Notes: generated by a model from the letters alone, not told the origin. A DNA stretch of 64,000 nt from an uncultured beta proteobacterium (GCA_903886975.1 CAISOB010000004.1:17008-81007), one strand, 5' to 3'. Positions 37,701 through 46,390 are shown, counted from the stretch's first letter. Translations and numbers: made by a program.

Positions 37701-37801
37701 GGGAAGGTGCGGTCGGCCGACGCTACGCAAGGCACATCAGGGGTGATCGGCGAAGCGAGAAGGTGCGGCTTGGCCGCTCTCGAAACTTTCTTGGCAGGCA
37801 T
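34751..37801 (-). CDS. CheB-CheR-PAS fusion signalling protein
   Basis: A protein of about 1016 residues. It contains a CheB methylesterase domain (GIGASAGGLAAFEAF with nucleophile Ser, VQHLAPDH, SGTGSDGTLGLREIKGQGG), a CheR methyltransferase domain (GVTNFFRDPEAF, VWSTGCSTGEEAYSLA, RNLLIYL), a long coiled coil rich in SSNEEL/STNEEL repeats, and two PAS domains. The CheB part lacks a receiver. Such fusions pair with histidine kinases outside classical chemotaxis. ATG 37801 (MPAKKV) is preferred; ATG 37852 is also in frame. No methyl-accepting receptor gene is nearby. Confidence 0.9.
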   Translation of the reverse strand: MPAKKVSRAAKPHLLASPITPDVPCVASADRTFPIVGIGASAGGLAAFEAFFAGMPADAEPGMAFVLVQHLAPDHKSLLTELIQRYTRMQVFEVGDGMVVQVNCAYIIPPNYDMAFLNGALHLLEPTAPRGHRLPIDFFFRSLAQDQRERAIGIVLSGTGSDGTLGLREIKGQGGMVMVQNPASCEFDGMPCNALATGLVDFELPPAEMPAQLIAYTAHAFGKLPRADTAPTPRNESAIKKIFILLRAQTGHDFSQYKPSTIHRRIERRMAVHQIDSIASYLKYLQETTAEVDALFRDLLIGVTNFFRDPEAFQILEDEVIPRLFADKPAGSAVRVWSTGCSTGEEAYSLAILLQERMEALRQNYSVQVFATDIDSRAIAAARTGLYPASIAADISPERLGRFFTAVPDGSAYRINKGLRDMLVFSEQDLIKDPPFSRLDLISCRNLLIYLGADLQKKLIPLFHYALKPNGILFLGTSEGVGESVELFAVLDRKAKLYRRSGDDPDARRAAPGHLLPPVTAARDTAQASDAADTVKAGQRAKRPLRELTERALLQEIAPAAALVNAQGDIFYLHGRTGMYLEPAPGETGVSNILKMAREGLRPELAIALHKAAERKEVVRCPALNVKTNGHYTRVKLSVHPLPADSASMLEPAQSALYLVVLEDTPAAEPASGKSGARPATAAGKAGAAVDARILALTEELRAKDEYLHSTHEELESSNEELKSSNEEMQSVNEELQSTNEELETSKEELQSVNEELATVNAELQTKVVDLSRANNDMNNLLAGTGIGTVFVDHQLRILRFTPAASAVINLILSDVGRPVAHIASNLVGYDSLVADVKTVLDTLIPSERDVQTVEDAWYTMRIQPYRTLDNVIEGAVISFVNITEIVRTRAALDNANKQLRLAVVVRDAHDAITVHDLEGRTLAWNPGAARLYGWSEAEALLLNLRERMPPGGHEEALVKMQQQGGADTLAPYRTRRIARDGTVLEVWVTATALLDEAGQRYAIATTERTIGARDK

Positions 37802-37977
37802 CGAGTATCCAGAATGCCCATACGAGGCACATGGAATGGATGGTACGCGCAATGACGAGATTCGTCTGTTTATTGATTAAAGCGAGGCTCCCGATGTCGC
37901 GCCCGGAAGGCCTGTTGCCGGGGCCGGCAGGGGCCATTGCGCCAGGCCTGCGCCAGGCCGGCGTGCGGCCTTACGCC

Positions 37978-38127
37978 TTACACCGAGCTTCGCCCGCCGA
38001 TGGCTCGCAGCAGCGCAACGGAAATGGCGATCACGATCACGACATGGATGAGACCAACCATCGTGTAGGAGGTGACCATGCCAAATAGCCACAAGGCGAA
38101 AAGAACGACAGCGATCGTATAGAGCAT
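37978..38127 (-). CDS. Small hydrophobic protein (lmo0937/DUF5670 family)
   Basis: A 49-residue membrane protein, almost entirely two hydrophobic helices: MLYTIAVVLFALWLFGMVTS and MVGLIHVVIVIAISVALLRA, ending GGRSS. This is the lmo0937/DUF5670 pattern (LYTI...LLWLLGL...G..IHLLLVIAI). ATG 38127 follows GAGGAAAC. Function unknown; such proteins recur in stress gene sets. A good operator and TATAAA hexamer lie upstream. Confidence 0.85.
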   Translation of the reverse strand: MLYTIAVVLFALWLFGMVTSYTMVGLIHVVIVIAISVALLRAIGGRSSV

Positions 38128-38250
38128 GTTCAGTTTCCTCAACGGTATGTGGCGCAGCCGGTTGGCCGCGCGGGCTCGAGTTAATTGCGTATTCGACTTC
38201 TTCAACTCGCGGCCATGGGTTCATTTATACCGCCGTTTGGCAAAGCGTTC

Positions 38251-38266
38251 CGTTCGACCACGCACA
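38251..38266 (-). promoter_or_regulatory. Dyad operator upstream of the small hydrophobic protein gene
   Basis: The plus strand reads CGTTCGACCACGCACA. Toward the gene a TATAAA hexamer at 38224-38229 follows after exactly 21 bp; this is the best -10 in the set. Confidence 0.65.
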
Positions 38267-38279
38267 CAGTGATAGTGAT

Positions 38280-39404
38280 TCACTGTAGATTGATCGGCAC
38301 CAGCTTTATCCCGCTCGTCGATAGCGTGACGAAGATGACCTGATCCGGCGTCACAAAAGCGCCGGACGTACCGGTGTAGTCCCAGGCATACGGGTGATCG
38401 ATGAGCTTCAGCAATTCAATTGCGCCGGGTTTCAGGCGGACCACCGCGACCCCACGCGGCCGGACCGGATAAACGCCGATGCACTGCGCCTCATCGCAAT
38501 GCGCGAGGATGCGGCTTTCACTGGCCATCGGCGGCAAGCCGTACTGGATTTTTTCGACCTCGCCGGCCAGGCTGAGCAGGGCAATGAACCCGCCTTGACC
38601 CGACGAACCCGCCACCACGTACGATGCCAGCGCTGGAAGATACTCGACATCGTAGGCGTATCTGACTGGCATGTGCTCGCTGATCTGCAACTGCCGAGTC
38701 ACTTTGCCGGTCGCGGCGATCAGTGCGCTGTGCAAGCTCATCTCGGGATAGCGTTGCCACACGACCAGCCAGTTTCGCTCGGAGCCGGCGACCAGAGGCC
38801 AGCCGTCGCGGTGACCGGCGGCGATCTTCGTTTCCCTGCGCCGGGCGCCGTCGTTCTCGACGATGCGGACATAAATGTCTTTCCCGGTGCCACGGTCGAG
38901 AAAGCCGCCGCGCTCCACCCAGCCTTCGCCGTAGGCCACCAGAAACCGGTCAGCCATCGCCGCGACGTGGCCCGAATGGCCGCCGCGCTTGATCGTGAAC
39001 GGGTACTTGCGCAGCACCCGCAAGCCGCTGTCCCACAGACCCGCGCGCTGATTGATTCCATTCTCGCCGTCTTCGCTGGTCATCAGCAGCGTTCCGGCGG
39101 CATTGATCGCGATGCTCGGCGGTTCCTGCGCTTCCGGGCGGGACACGAGGATTTGCGGCGCGCCGAGTGCGGCTTCTTCGCCGGCGCCGGCCTTCAGCCA
39201 CGCATAGAACACATCGTGCTGCCAGTCGCCACCCGGATTGGCCCGCGGCGGATTGCCGGGGCTGCCCCACACGACCAGAAGCTTTTCGCCGATGCGGATC
39301 ACGTCGATGCCGTGCTGCCACGCGCGGTGATCCTCCTCCGGCTCCGCGCCGGCATTGCCGGCGACCAGCAGCACAAAAAGGCAAACGGGAAATAACTTGC
39401 GCAA
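38280..39404 (-). CDS. Secreted protein of unknown function linked to pga
   Basis: A protein of about 374 residues with a signal peptide (LFPVCLFVLLVAGNAGA) and a strand-rich body with repeated blade-like segments (LLVVWGSPGNPP, ILVSRPEAQEPPSIAINAAGTLLM, FLVAYGEGWVERGGF, WLVVWQRYPEM), reminiscent of a beta-propeller. I do not recognise a named family. TTG 39404 is the likely start since the signal peptide begins there; the open frame continues upstream into pgaD. It is the last gene of the pga operon, 13 bp after pgaD, so a periplasmic or outer-membrane role in PNAG handling is possible. Confidence 0.65.
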   Translation of the reverse strand: MRKLFPVCLFVLLVAGNAGAEPEEDHRAWQHGIDVIRIGEKLLVVWGSPGNPPRANPGGDWQHDVFYAWLKAGAGEEAALGAPQILVSRPEAQEPPSIAINAAGTLLMTSEDGENGINQRAGLWDSGLRVLRKYPFTIKRGGHSGHVAAMADRFLVAYGEGWVERGGFLDRGTGKDIYVRIVENDGARRRETKIAAGHRDGWPLVAGSERNWLVVWQRYPEMSLHSALIAATGKVTRQLQISEHMPVRYAYDVEYLPALASYVVAGSSGQGGFIALLSLAGEVEKIQYGLPPMASESRILAHCDEAQCIGVYPVRPRGVAVVRLKPGAIELLKLIDHPYAWDYTGTSGAFVTPDQVIFVTLSTSGIKLVPINLQ

Positions 39405-39417
39405 TCGCGCCCCGGTG

Positions 39418-39912
39418 CTAAGCGGCAATCGTTGGCGCGGTTGTGAGAATTTCGACCTGCGCGATTCGACCTTTGGCATCGTGACTGATGCACAGCCGTT
39501 TCTCGCCTTGCCAGAGCGCCACCGAGCGCGGATCCTGACCGAAATCGCGCCCGATCTGGGCCGGCGTAACCGGCAAAGACCCGGTGCGCCGTTCGACCCC
39601 ACGAAAGCGGAAGATGTTGTAGGCCGCCCACACGACCAGTCCGCCGCCGAGCAGCAGCACGATCAGGCTATACATGCCGATCACCCTGATCACGTCGTGA
39701 TACCCCCCGAGCACGACCATGTACTTGAAGGCCTGCTGGACACCGAGCGACCACGCCAGCAAGGCGAGCAGCGGCACCCACAGGTAGACCCAGAAAGCCC
39801 AGAAGACGAGGGTCAGTGCGCCGTACAGTTTCCGCTGTCGCGGCGACTGCAAATCGGGGCGCTCGATGAGCGGGGATTTCAGGGCAATATGCCGCGGTCC
39901 GGACTGATCCAT
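39418..39912 (-). CDS. pgaD: PNAG biosynthesis protein PgaD
   Basis: A 164-residue inner-membrane protein with two membrane helices (TLVFWAFWVYLWVPLLALLAW and MYSLIVLLLGGGLVVWAAYNIF) and a cytoplasmic tail. PgaD assists the PgaC glycosyltransferase and in E. coli forms part of the c-di-GMP-responsive complex. The assignment rests on topology, the N-terminal PRHIALKSPLIERPDLQS segment and position after pgaC, which it overlaps by 34 bp. Confidence 0.85.
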   Translation of the reverse strand: MDQSGPRHIALKSPLIERPDLQSPRQRKLYGALTLVFWAFWVYLWVPLLALLAWSLGVQQAFKYMVVLGGYHDVIRVIGMYSLIVLLLGGGLVVWAAYNIFRFRGVERRTGSLPVTPAQIGRDFGQDPRSVALWQGEKRLCISHDAKGRIAQVEILTTAPTIAA

Positions 39913-41165
39913 CGTGCCCTCTTCTTGGTGTTTCGCAGCAGTGCGCGCGGCGCCGCCACAATTGTGGTGATCATGTTGAGAATCCAGTACGCCAGCGGGT
40001 ACCAGATCATCCAGTAGAAACTCCTGAGCGCGCCTTTGTCATAACGCGCATCGAGCGCGAGGCTGACGCCGATCTGCATCAGACAGGTGGTGCCGACCAT
40101 GACCCCGTTCCAGCCCGAAAGAAAAGTCGGCACGCTGTATTCCGGCGGCAGTTCGACGACAAAGCCGACCAGCCACAACGTCGCGATGATCAGGATCGAG
40201 TAGGCCCACAAGACGCTCAGCACGAACTCGAGCAGCACCGGCCACATCCGGCGCGCTTCCCAGAGGTGCTCGATACGCCAGTTCTTCATCATCACCTGGA
40301 TGCCGCCGGTCGCCCAGCGCAGCCGCTGCTGCCAGAGTCCGCGCAGGGTTTCGGGCGCGAGAATCCAGCACTGCGCTTTCGGTTCGAAGCGCACGTCCCA
40401 GTGCCGGAGCTGGAGCTTCCAGCTGACATCGATGTCTTCCGTCAGCATGTCCGAGCTCCAGTAGCCGACGTCGTGCAGGGCCTCCTTGCGAAAACACGCG
40501 ACGACACCCGAGACGGTGAAGATGCGCCCGTAGGTTCGCTGCGCGCGCTTGATCAGTCCGACGATCGACGAATACTCGCCGACCTGCAGTTTGCCGAGCA
40601 GCGTCGAGCGGTTACGTACGCGCGGATTGCCGGTGACCGCGCCGACGCGCGGATTGACGAAGTGCGTCATCATCCATGACAGCGCCTGTGGATCGAGCAG
40701 CGCGTCGGCGTCGATGCAGCACAGATATTGCGCCGGCGTCATCAGCGACGCCGTGGTCAGCGCCACGGCCTTGCCCTGATTTCGCGCGCAGTGAATGACC
40801 CGCACTTGCGGATACCGCGCTGCGAGTGCGTCGAGGATGTTTCGCGTCTCGTCGGCGCTGCCGTCGTTGACCAGCAGGATGTCGAAATCGGGGTAGGTCG
40901 AAGCGAGCAGGTACTCGACCGTATCTTCGATATCGCGGCCTTCGTTGTGACAGGGCACAATGACGGTTACCGGCGGATACTCGGGCAGCGCCGGCGGCGG
41001 TTCAGGTTCGCCGTGCGACAGATCGCGAAATTCCTTTGACGGCCGCTCATAGCGGAAATAGTAGAACACGGCACCGATCATCCACAGATGCGCCATGAAC
41101 AGCGGATAGTAGTAGGAGTACGCCGAGAAGAACTCGACCGGCGACGTTCCGGGATCCGGCATCAT
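39879..41165 (-). CDS. pgaC: Poly-beta-1,6-N-acetylglucosamine synthase PgaC
   Basis: A processive GT2 glycosyltransferase of about 428 residues that polymerises UDP-GlcNAc and spans the inner membrane. Visible motifs: VTVIVPCHNEGRDIEDTV, LLVNDGSADET, CCIDADALLDPQAL, LTEDIDVSWKLQLRHWDVRF and the QQRLRWATGG motif. There is one N-terminal helix (YYYPLFMAHLWMIGAVFYYF) and several C-terminal helices. The start ATG 41165 overlaps the pgaB stop as ATGA. Confidence 0.94.
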   Translation of the reverse strand: MMPDPGTSPVEFFSAYSYYYPLFMAHLWMIGAVFYYFRYERPSKEFRDLSHGEPEPPPALPEYPPVTVIVPCHNEGRDIEDTVEYLLASTYPDFDILLVNDGSADETRNILDALAARYPQVRVIHCARNQGKAVALTTASLMTPAQYLCCIDADALLDPQALSWMMTHFVNPRVGAVTGNPRVRNRSTLLGKLQVGEYSSIVGLIKRAQRTYGRIFTVSGVVACFRKEALHDVGYWSSDMLTEDIDVSWKLQLRHWDVRFEPKAQCWILAPETLRGLWQQRLRWATGGIQVMMKNWRIEHLWEARRMWPVLLEFVLSVLWAYSILIIATLWLVGFVVELPPEYSVPTFLSGWNGVMVGTTCLMQIGVSLALDARYDKGALRSFYWMIWYPLAYWILNMITTIVAAPRALLRNTKKRARWISPDRGILP

Positions 41166-42940
41166 TCTTCCTTCTCTTTCAACCGTGGTGGATAAACGCG
41201 CAGGGACATGGCCGGCGCCAGAGCTTCGAGGGGAGCGCTGTCGCCCAGAAAATCGGCCGACTGGTAGCCGAAGTTGAGCGCGCCTTCCAGCTGCAGCGCT
41301 CGCATCTGCCGGGCAATCGTGGCGGGGTGCGCGCGATCCGCCGGCCATGATTCGCCGGGCAGCATGAAAATGACTTTGTTCCAGATGTCAGGAAGGCCGC
41401 CGGCCTGACCGAGGGAACTGCCCAGAGCCGCCAGCGATGCAGCGTCGACTGCCGCTTCAGGCCGGATCATCAGAGCGACGTAGTCGTATTCCCCGATGGC
41501 ATCCGCAATGCCTGGTACCGCGCCTGGCAACCGGTCTGTTCTCTGCGCAGACGGGTCGAAATTCAGGACGCGTCCGGCCGCCATAGGCATGCGGAAGGCG
41601 CGCATGCGCGCCGCGAGCCGGCGCGTCAATTCCAGGCTGGCGGCATCAAGGGCTTCGCCGGAATCGGGCCTCGCGTCGAAGACCACGCCATCAAAATTCG
41701 CGTGGCGTGCCAGATCCTCGTAGATTTCGCCGATGCGCTCTTGCGTCACGCCGAGACCGGCGAGCGGCATCACCGCGAACACCTTGACATCGGTGCGCGA
41801 AGCCAGTTGCCATGCGGTTCGATTGAACAGGTCGCCGCGCATCGGCAAGTAGCGGTTCGGGAAATAGGCGGCGGCGTTGTTGTCAACGCGGATGCCGGTC
41901 GTCGCCCGCAGGAAGACGTGCGTCGGCTTGAGCACTTCGATGCGATCGAGCAGGGCCGACAGATTGCTTTCCTGACGCAGCGGATCGGCGCTGTAGATTT
42001 CATCGAGATCGACCTGCACGACGCGCACCGGTTCGCGCGTGCGCGGTCCGCGCACCTCGACGGCGAACTCGGCCAACGAGGGGTCATGTTCGATCAGCAC
42101 GCGTCGCACGGCGGTGAGCGGAACGTCGGGCGTGTTGGGGCCATCGTCGAGCGTCAGCGCCATCGGCATGCCCGACTCGCGGGCGATGCGCAGCAGCTTG
42201 CCGTTGTAACTGCCATAGGGCCAGACGATGACGCGCGGGCGCCGCCCCGTTTCGCGTGCAATGACTTCGGAATTGCGCGCGAGGTCGGCGCCGACCCGCG
42301 CTCGCCAGCTGGCATCGCTCTCGTAGCTGCCGTTTGCGGCATCGTACTTGCGAGCCGTTGCCGCCGGCTGCAGATTGCCCTGCGGATTGGCGAGGATGCC
42401 ATGGTGCAGGTCAAAGGTATGCGAAGCGATTTCGACGAGACCCGAGTCGGCCATCTCGCGCAGCTCGCGCCAGCTCGGGAAGTCGGCGTCCGGGACCGTG
42501 CCTTTTTCGCCATACGGCGTCGCTGCGCCGTGCGGCGCGTCGATCCATCGACCGACCACGGCCAGCACGGCCGGGAAGCCGAACTCGCGCAGCAGCGGGT
42601 AGACGCGGGTGTAGAACGACAGATAGGCGTCATCGAAACTGAGGAGGACCGCGTGTGGCGGCAACGGCTTCCCGCCGGCACGCGCGCTGATGATCGCGTC
42701 GATGCTGACCGGCGTGTAGCCGTTTCCGCGCAACCACGCGAACTGTTGAACGAGCGCCGCACTGTCGACGGCGTAGGGATCCGGGTAGTCGCGCACGTCG
42801 TCGCGCGCTTCGTGATAGGAGAGCACGACAAAGCTGCCCGGCTCGGCGTACGGGTCGGCCAGCGCCGAATCGCGCCCGGCGGCCACCGCCTGCGCCATGC
42901 ACGCGGCCAGAAGAAAGGTCATCAAAGCGAGTCGGCGCAT
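41162..42940 (-). CDS. pgaB: PNAG N-deacetylase PgaB
   Basis: A 592-residue exported two-domain enzyme. After the signal peptide (LMTFLLAACMAQAVAAG) comes a carbohydrate esterase family 4 deacetylase domain with VVLSYHEARDD, LLSFDDAYLSFYTRVYP and ASHTFDLHHG metal-site motifs. The C-terminal glycoside-hydrolase-like domain (VVQVDLDEIYSADPLRQESN, FDGVVFDARPDSGE) binds and may cut PNAG. Partial deacetylation is needed for export. ATG 42940 follows the pgaA stop by 2 bp. Confidence 0.93.
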   Translation of the reverse strand: MRRLALMTFLLAACMAQAVAAGRDSALADPYAEPGSFVVLSYHEARDDVRDYPDPYAVDSAALVQQFAWLRGNGYTPVSIDAIISARAGGKPLPPHAVLLSFDDAYLSFYTRVYPLLREFGFPAVLAVVGRWIDAPHGAATPYGEKGTVPDADFPSWRELREMADSGLVEIASHTFDLHHGILANPQGNLQPAATARKYDAANGSYESDASWRARVGADLARNSEVIARETGRRPRVIVWPYGSYNGKLLRIARESGMPMALTLDDGPNTPDVPLTAVRRVLIEHDPSLAEFAVEVRGPRTREPVRVVQVDLDEIYSADPLRQESNLSALLDRIEVLKPTHVFLRATTGIRVDNNAAAYFPNRYLPMRGDLFNRTAWQLASRTDVKVFAVMPLAGLGVTQERIGEIYEDLARHANFDGVVFDARPDSGEALDAASLELTRRLAARMRAFRMPMAAGRVLNFDPSAQRTDRLPGAVPGIADAIGEYDYVALMIRPEAAVDAASLAALGSSLGQAGGLPDIWNKVIFMLPGESWPADRAHPATIARQMRALQLEGALNFGYQSADFLGDSAPLEALAPAMSLRVYPPRLKEKEE

Positions 42941-42942
42941 CT

Positions 42943-45387
42943 TTAGAATTTCCAGTCGAGATAGAAATACGCGAAATTGCGCGTCGTCTGCACGCCGTCG
43001 TACGGATGCTCGCCACGGCCGATTCCGTAACGCAAGGTCAGGCGGTCGTCGGCAGCCCATTCCTGCTCGTAACGCACGCCGAAGACCGGTTTCGTCGCAA
43101 ATCCTTGCTGCGCATAATCGCCGCCGGTGACCACCACGCGGTGGACAAACGAACGGGTATAGCGCCGCCACTGCAACCATTCGTTGGCAATCTCGAGCGT
43201 CGGCGAGAAGTCACGCGTCGGGTTGAAATACGACGTGGTGGCCTGCGAATTGCGCGAGGCGTACAAGCCGCCGGTGATGTCGAGCTTGTACACCGGGCCG
43301 GTGACGACGCGCTCGGTCCAGCGCGCGGATGCGCTGTCGCGGCGATTGCCGTCGCTGAAATCCATCGTATCAATGGCGACCGAAGCGCTGCGCGATTCAC
43401 TCCCGCGCCAGACCACCTCGCCGGCAAGCCGGTGCGCGTCGATGCCGGCAAGGGTCGCGTCGAGCGGCGTCTGATTGGCCGATTGATCGTATTCGCCGCG
43501 GAAGGTCCAGAAGTCGTCGGGCGTGACGGCGAACGAAAGCGCGCCGGCGGTCTTGCTTTCGTTGATGTCGTGGGAAATCTCCGCGCGCGCACTGATCAGC
43601 GGCGAGCGGTATTCCAGTCCGACGCCGCCGCGCTCGCGTTTGCCGGTGCCGTTGTCGTATTTGGCTTGTGCGTCGAAGGCATGGGCGTAGGCTCGGTAGT
43701 TATCGGCGAGGGGGCTGGAGAAAAGCCAGCTCTCCACCGCGTAATCGCGCGTGCCGCTCGGACCGCCGGTCGATCGGCCGTAGCTGCCATCGACAATCAA
43801 CTCGCGCATCTTGCTGACCTCCGCCAGGCGGGCGGCGCGCACCACGCGTCCGTCTTCGGCGGCCACCGATTGCGCCAGGGCCAGCGCTGCATCGGCGGCG
43901 CGGTAGTCGCGCATCTCCAGCAGCGCGCCGGCGCGCTCGCCGAGCGCGCCGCTGTTGCCCGGATCGACGGCCAGTATCCACCGCAATTCCTGCTCGGCGA
44001 GGCGCGGCCAGCCGCGAGCGCGCATCGAGCTCGCCCAGTCGGTGCGCACCTCCGTGTTGTAGGGTATCTGGACTGACAGATCGTGCAGCCGCTGCTCGGC
44101 TTCGCCGGGGCGATCCGCAAACAGCGGCGCCATCGCGCGCGCGGCCAGGACGCGCGCGTAAGCTGGGTTGTCGCGCACGGTAACCGGGCTCCAGGCGGCT
44201 ATCCATTGCGGTGTGGTCGCCAGCGTGCCCTCGATCTGCGCCAGCGCCGCATCGTGTTCTTCGCACTCGGCGAGCGCATAGAAAAGCCCGATCTGCGATT
44301 CGAGATTGGTCGGGTCGGTAAGCAAGGCCTGGCGGTACAGGTCACGCGCCCTTTCGGGCCGCTCGAGGTAGAGGTAAGCGGATGCCGCTGCGGACTGCGC
44401 ATAAGCGGGGATCGGTTCGGCACGCAAGGCAAGCGCCTCGTAAAGTTCGATCGCCTCCTGCATTCGATAGCGCTCGCGCAATGCGCTGATGCGATCGAGC
44501 GCGAGCTGGCGCTCGGCGGCGCTCAAGCTGGTCGGAGGGTCGAGCGCGCGTGCACCGGCGACGGCGCTCGACTCAAGCGCGCGATCGATTGTCGCGAAGC
44601 GCGCCGTTCCACGCCCGGTGTCGGCGGCAATCGCACCCCAGCGTATCTGGTGTGCGGTTACGTCGGCAGCGATGACTTCACGCTCCTCGGGCGTCATCAC
44701 GCCGGGATTGCGATCGGCGAGTTCGATGGCCAGTTGCGGGGTGCCGAGGCGCGCAAGCGTCCGGATCTTCCCGCGCAGGGCCTCGTGATTTGTCGCCTGC
44801 TTGGCGAGCAGCGATTGATACGCGGCCAGCGCTGCGAAGTACTCGTGTCTCGCGGAAGCAAGCTCGGCAAACACGATCAGCACCGCCGCGTCGTCCGGAA
44901 ACCGCGAGCGCAGGTCGGCGACCAGCACTGCGGCCGCATCGAAGTTCTGCGTGTCGAGCAGGGTGTAGGCCAACCCGATTTGCAGTTCGCGGCGGCCCGG
45001 AAAGCGCACCAGAGCGTTGCGATAGAGCGACTCCGCCAAATCGTAGCGGTGCAGATGGCGCGCCGAATTCGCCAGTCCCTCGACGACGTACGAGGGCGCC
45101 GCCGGGAGCGCGATCCGGTCGAGCAAGGCGAGCGCCGCCAGATCGTTCCCGGCCCAGCCCAGAACGACGGCCAGGTCGCCGAGCATATCCTGACGTTCGG
45201 GATACCGCGCGCTCAAGGAGCGCAACCCGGCGAGGCCCTGTTCAAGCCGGCCGGCCCGCGCCTCGTCGATTGCCGAACGGTAAGCGGCATCGACGGTGTG
45301 TGTCATGTCAACGGGATAATTTGCGGAATACGCGGGGATTGCGGCGAACGCCATGAAGGCTAAAATCGGTAACAGCGTGTGTCGCAT
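42943..45387 (-). CDS. pgaA: PNAG outer-membrane porin PgaA
   Basis: An 814-residue outer-membrane exporter. A signal peptide (LLPILAFMAFAAIPAYSA) is followed by a long periplasmic tetratricopeptide superhelix (about 30-510) and a C-terminal beta-barrel (about 520-814) ending FAYFYLDWKF, with a terminal aromatic residue typical of outer-membrane proteins. It secretes partly deacetylated PNAG. First gene of pgaABCD; an operator copy lies 181 bp upstream. Confidence 0.9.
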   Translation of the reverse strand: MRHTLLPILAFMAFAAIPAYSANYPVDMTHTVDAAYRSAIDEARAGRLEQGLAGLRSLSARYPERQDMLGDLAVVLGWAGNDLAALALLDRIALPAAPSYVVEGLANSARHLHRYDLAESLYRNALVRFPGRRELQIGLAYTLLDTQNFDAAAVLVADLRSRFPDDAAVLIVFAELASARHEYFAALAAYQSLLAKQATNHEALRGKIRTLARLGTPQLAIELADRNPGVMTPEEREVIAADVTAHQIRWGAIAADTGRGTARFATIDRALESSAVAGARALDPPTSLSAAERQLALDRISALRERYRMQEAIELYEALALRAEPIPAYAQSAAASAYLYLERPERARDLYRQALLTDPTNLESQIGLFYALAECEEHDAALAQIEGTLATTPQWIAAWSPVTVRDNPAYARVLAARAMAPLFADRPGEAEQRLHDLSVQIPYNTEVRTDWASSMRARGWPRLAEQELRWILAVDPGNSGALGERAGALLEMRDYRAADAALALAQSVAAEDGRVVRAARLAEVSKMRELIVDGSYGRSTGGPSGTRDYAVESWLFSSPLADNYRAYAHAFDAQAKYDNGTGKRERGGVGLEYRSPLISARAEISHDINESKTAGALSFAVTPDDFWTFRGEYDQSANQTPLDATLAGIDAHRLAGEVVWRGSESRSASVAIDTMDFSDGNRRDSASARWTERVVTGPVYKLDITGGLYASRNSQATTSYFNPTRDFSPTLEIANEWLQWRRYTRSFVHRVVVTGGDYAQQGFATKPVFGVRYEQEWAADDRLTLRYGIGRGEHPYDGVQTTRNFAYFYLDWKF

Positions 45388-45691
45388 TGCCAGGCCACCT
45401 CCATTGACGGAACAAATCCGCCGGAAGCGAGCAGAAAGGCTCAGGCTACCCGAAGGAGTTTTCAGACTGATCGACGTCTCGAGCCGGCGAGGACAGGCCC
45501 AAGACCGAGTTGATGCGCATATTGTTCTTGCTAGGCTGCGATTGTTGCCTCATTTTCCAAGCCACTCTGTGCGCTAGCGAACGAACGTCCGAGAGTCAGC
45601 GGGGCTGGGCCTCCGTTCGCAAATTTCTTCTGGCTGACTTGAATACTCTGTTGTAATCTTTGAGATGTCCGTTGGGAGGCTTTGGATCGCG
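45388..45691. other. Divergent intergenic region, pga operon versus glycine-zipper gene
   Basis: This 304-bp gap contains one operator dyad at 45568-45583 and a half-site-like CGTTCGC at 45614-45620. I see no other gene. Confidence 0.55.
45568..45583 (-). promoter_or_regulatory. Dyad operator between pgaA and the glycine-zipper gene
   Basis: The plus strand reads TGTGCGCTAGCGAACG, a near-perfect dyad. Toward pgaA an AACAAT hexamer at 45541-45546 follows after 21 bp. In the plus direction no hexamer fits at 21-22 bp, so the pga direction is favoured, but the other gene is not excluded. Confidence 0.55.
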
Positions 45692-46222
45692 ATGAAAAAT
45701 ACGCTGAAGATTGCTCTGTTGATTTTGGTATCGGGATCGGCTGCTGCCCAATATCCGGTAGCGCCGCCCCAGGCCTACCCGCCTCCCGGCTACCAGCCAC
45801 CGCCTCCGGTACCGGTCAATTCGGTGCCCAAATTTACCATTCCGGTCCTGTCCGCCACGCCAGCGTACCAAACTGAAATGAGAGAGCGCCAGGTATGCGA
45901 CAGACAGCCTCCATCCCAGGGAGCGAGTGTTGCCGGCACGATTATTGGCGGGGTCGCTGGCGGCCTGCTTGGCAACCAGATTGGGCGAGGAAAAGGCAAG
46001 ACGGTGGCCACGGCAGCTGGCGCTGTAGGCGGCGCTCTGGCCGGGAATGCGATTGCCAATAGTTCGCAGAACACCCCGGTCTGTCAGGTGATTTCCGAAC
46101 CACAACAAGTATTCGTCGGGTATGACGTGGTCTATGAATTTTCCGGACAAAGAGGGCTGGTTCGTATGTCACAGCAACCGGGCTCGACCATCGTGGTGGA
46201 AGTTCGTCCTGCGACATGGTAG
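45692..46222 (+). CDS. Secreted glycine-zipper 2TM-domain protein
   Basis: A 176-residue exported protein: signal peptide (ALLILVSGSAAAQ), proline/tyrosine-rich spacer, then RQVCDRQPPSQGASVAGTIIGGVAGGLLGNQIGRG with glycine zipper TVATAAGAVGGALAGNAIA, and a C-terminal segment with Cys (VCQVISEPQQVFVGYDVVYEF). This is the SlyB/17-kDa antigen-like 2TM family and resembles the second half of the crystallin protein at 31322-32140. Confidence 0.85.
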   Translation: MKNTLKIALLILVSGSAAAQYPVAPPQAYPPPGYQPPPPVPVNSVPKFTIPVLSATPAYQTEMRERQVCDRQPPSQGASVAGTIIGGVAGGLLGNQIGRGKGKTVATAAGAVGGALAGNAIANSSQNTPVCQVISEPQQVFVGYDVVYEFSGQRGLVRMSQQPGSTIVVEVRPATW

Positions 46223-46390
46223 ATGGTAATCAACGCCTTATTCAAAATCAGGCAACAACCGAACCGTTGCGGCCATAGGGGATAGCAAGAGGCGGTCGTT
46301 CAGTAACGCCGAGTCATCTTCTCAACGTGCCGGGTCAATGTGCTGCCAGGCGCGGAATAGCGCTTCCCGGCGAGTGTTCGAATGCTCACT

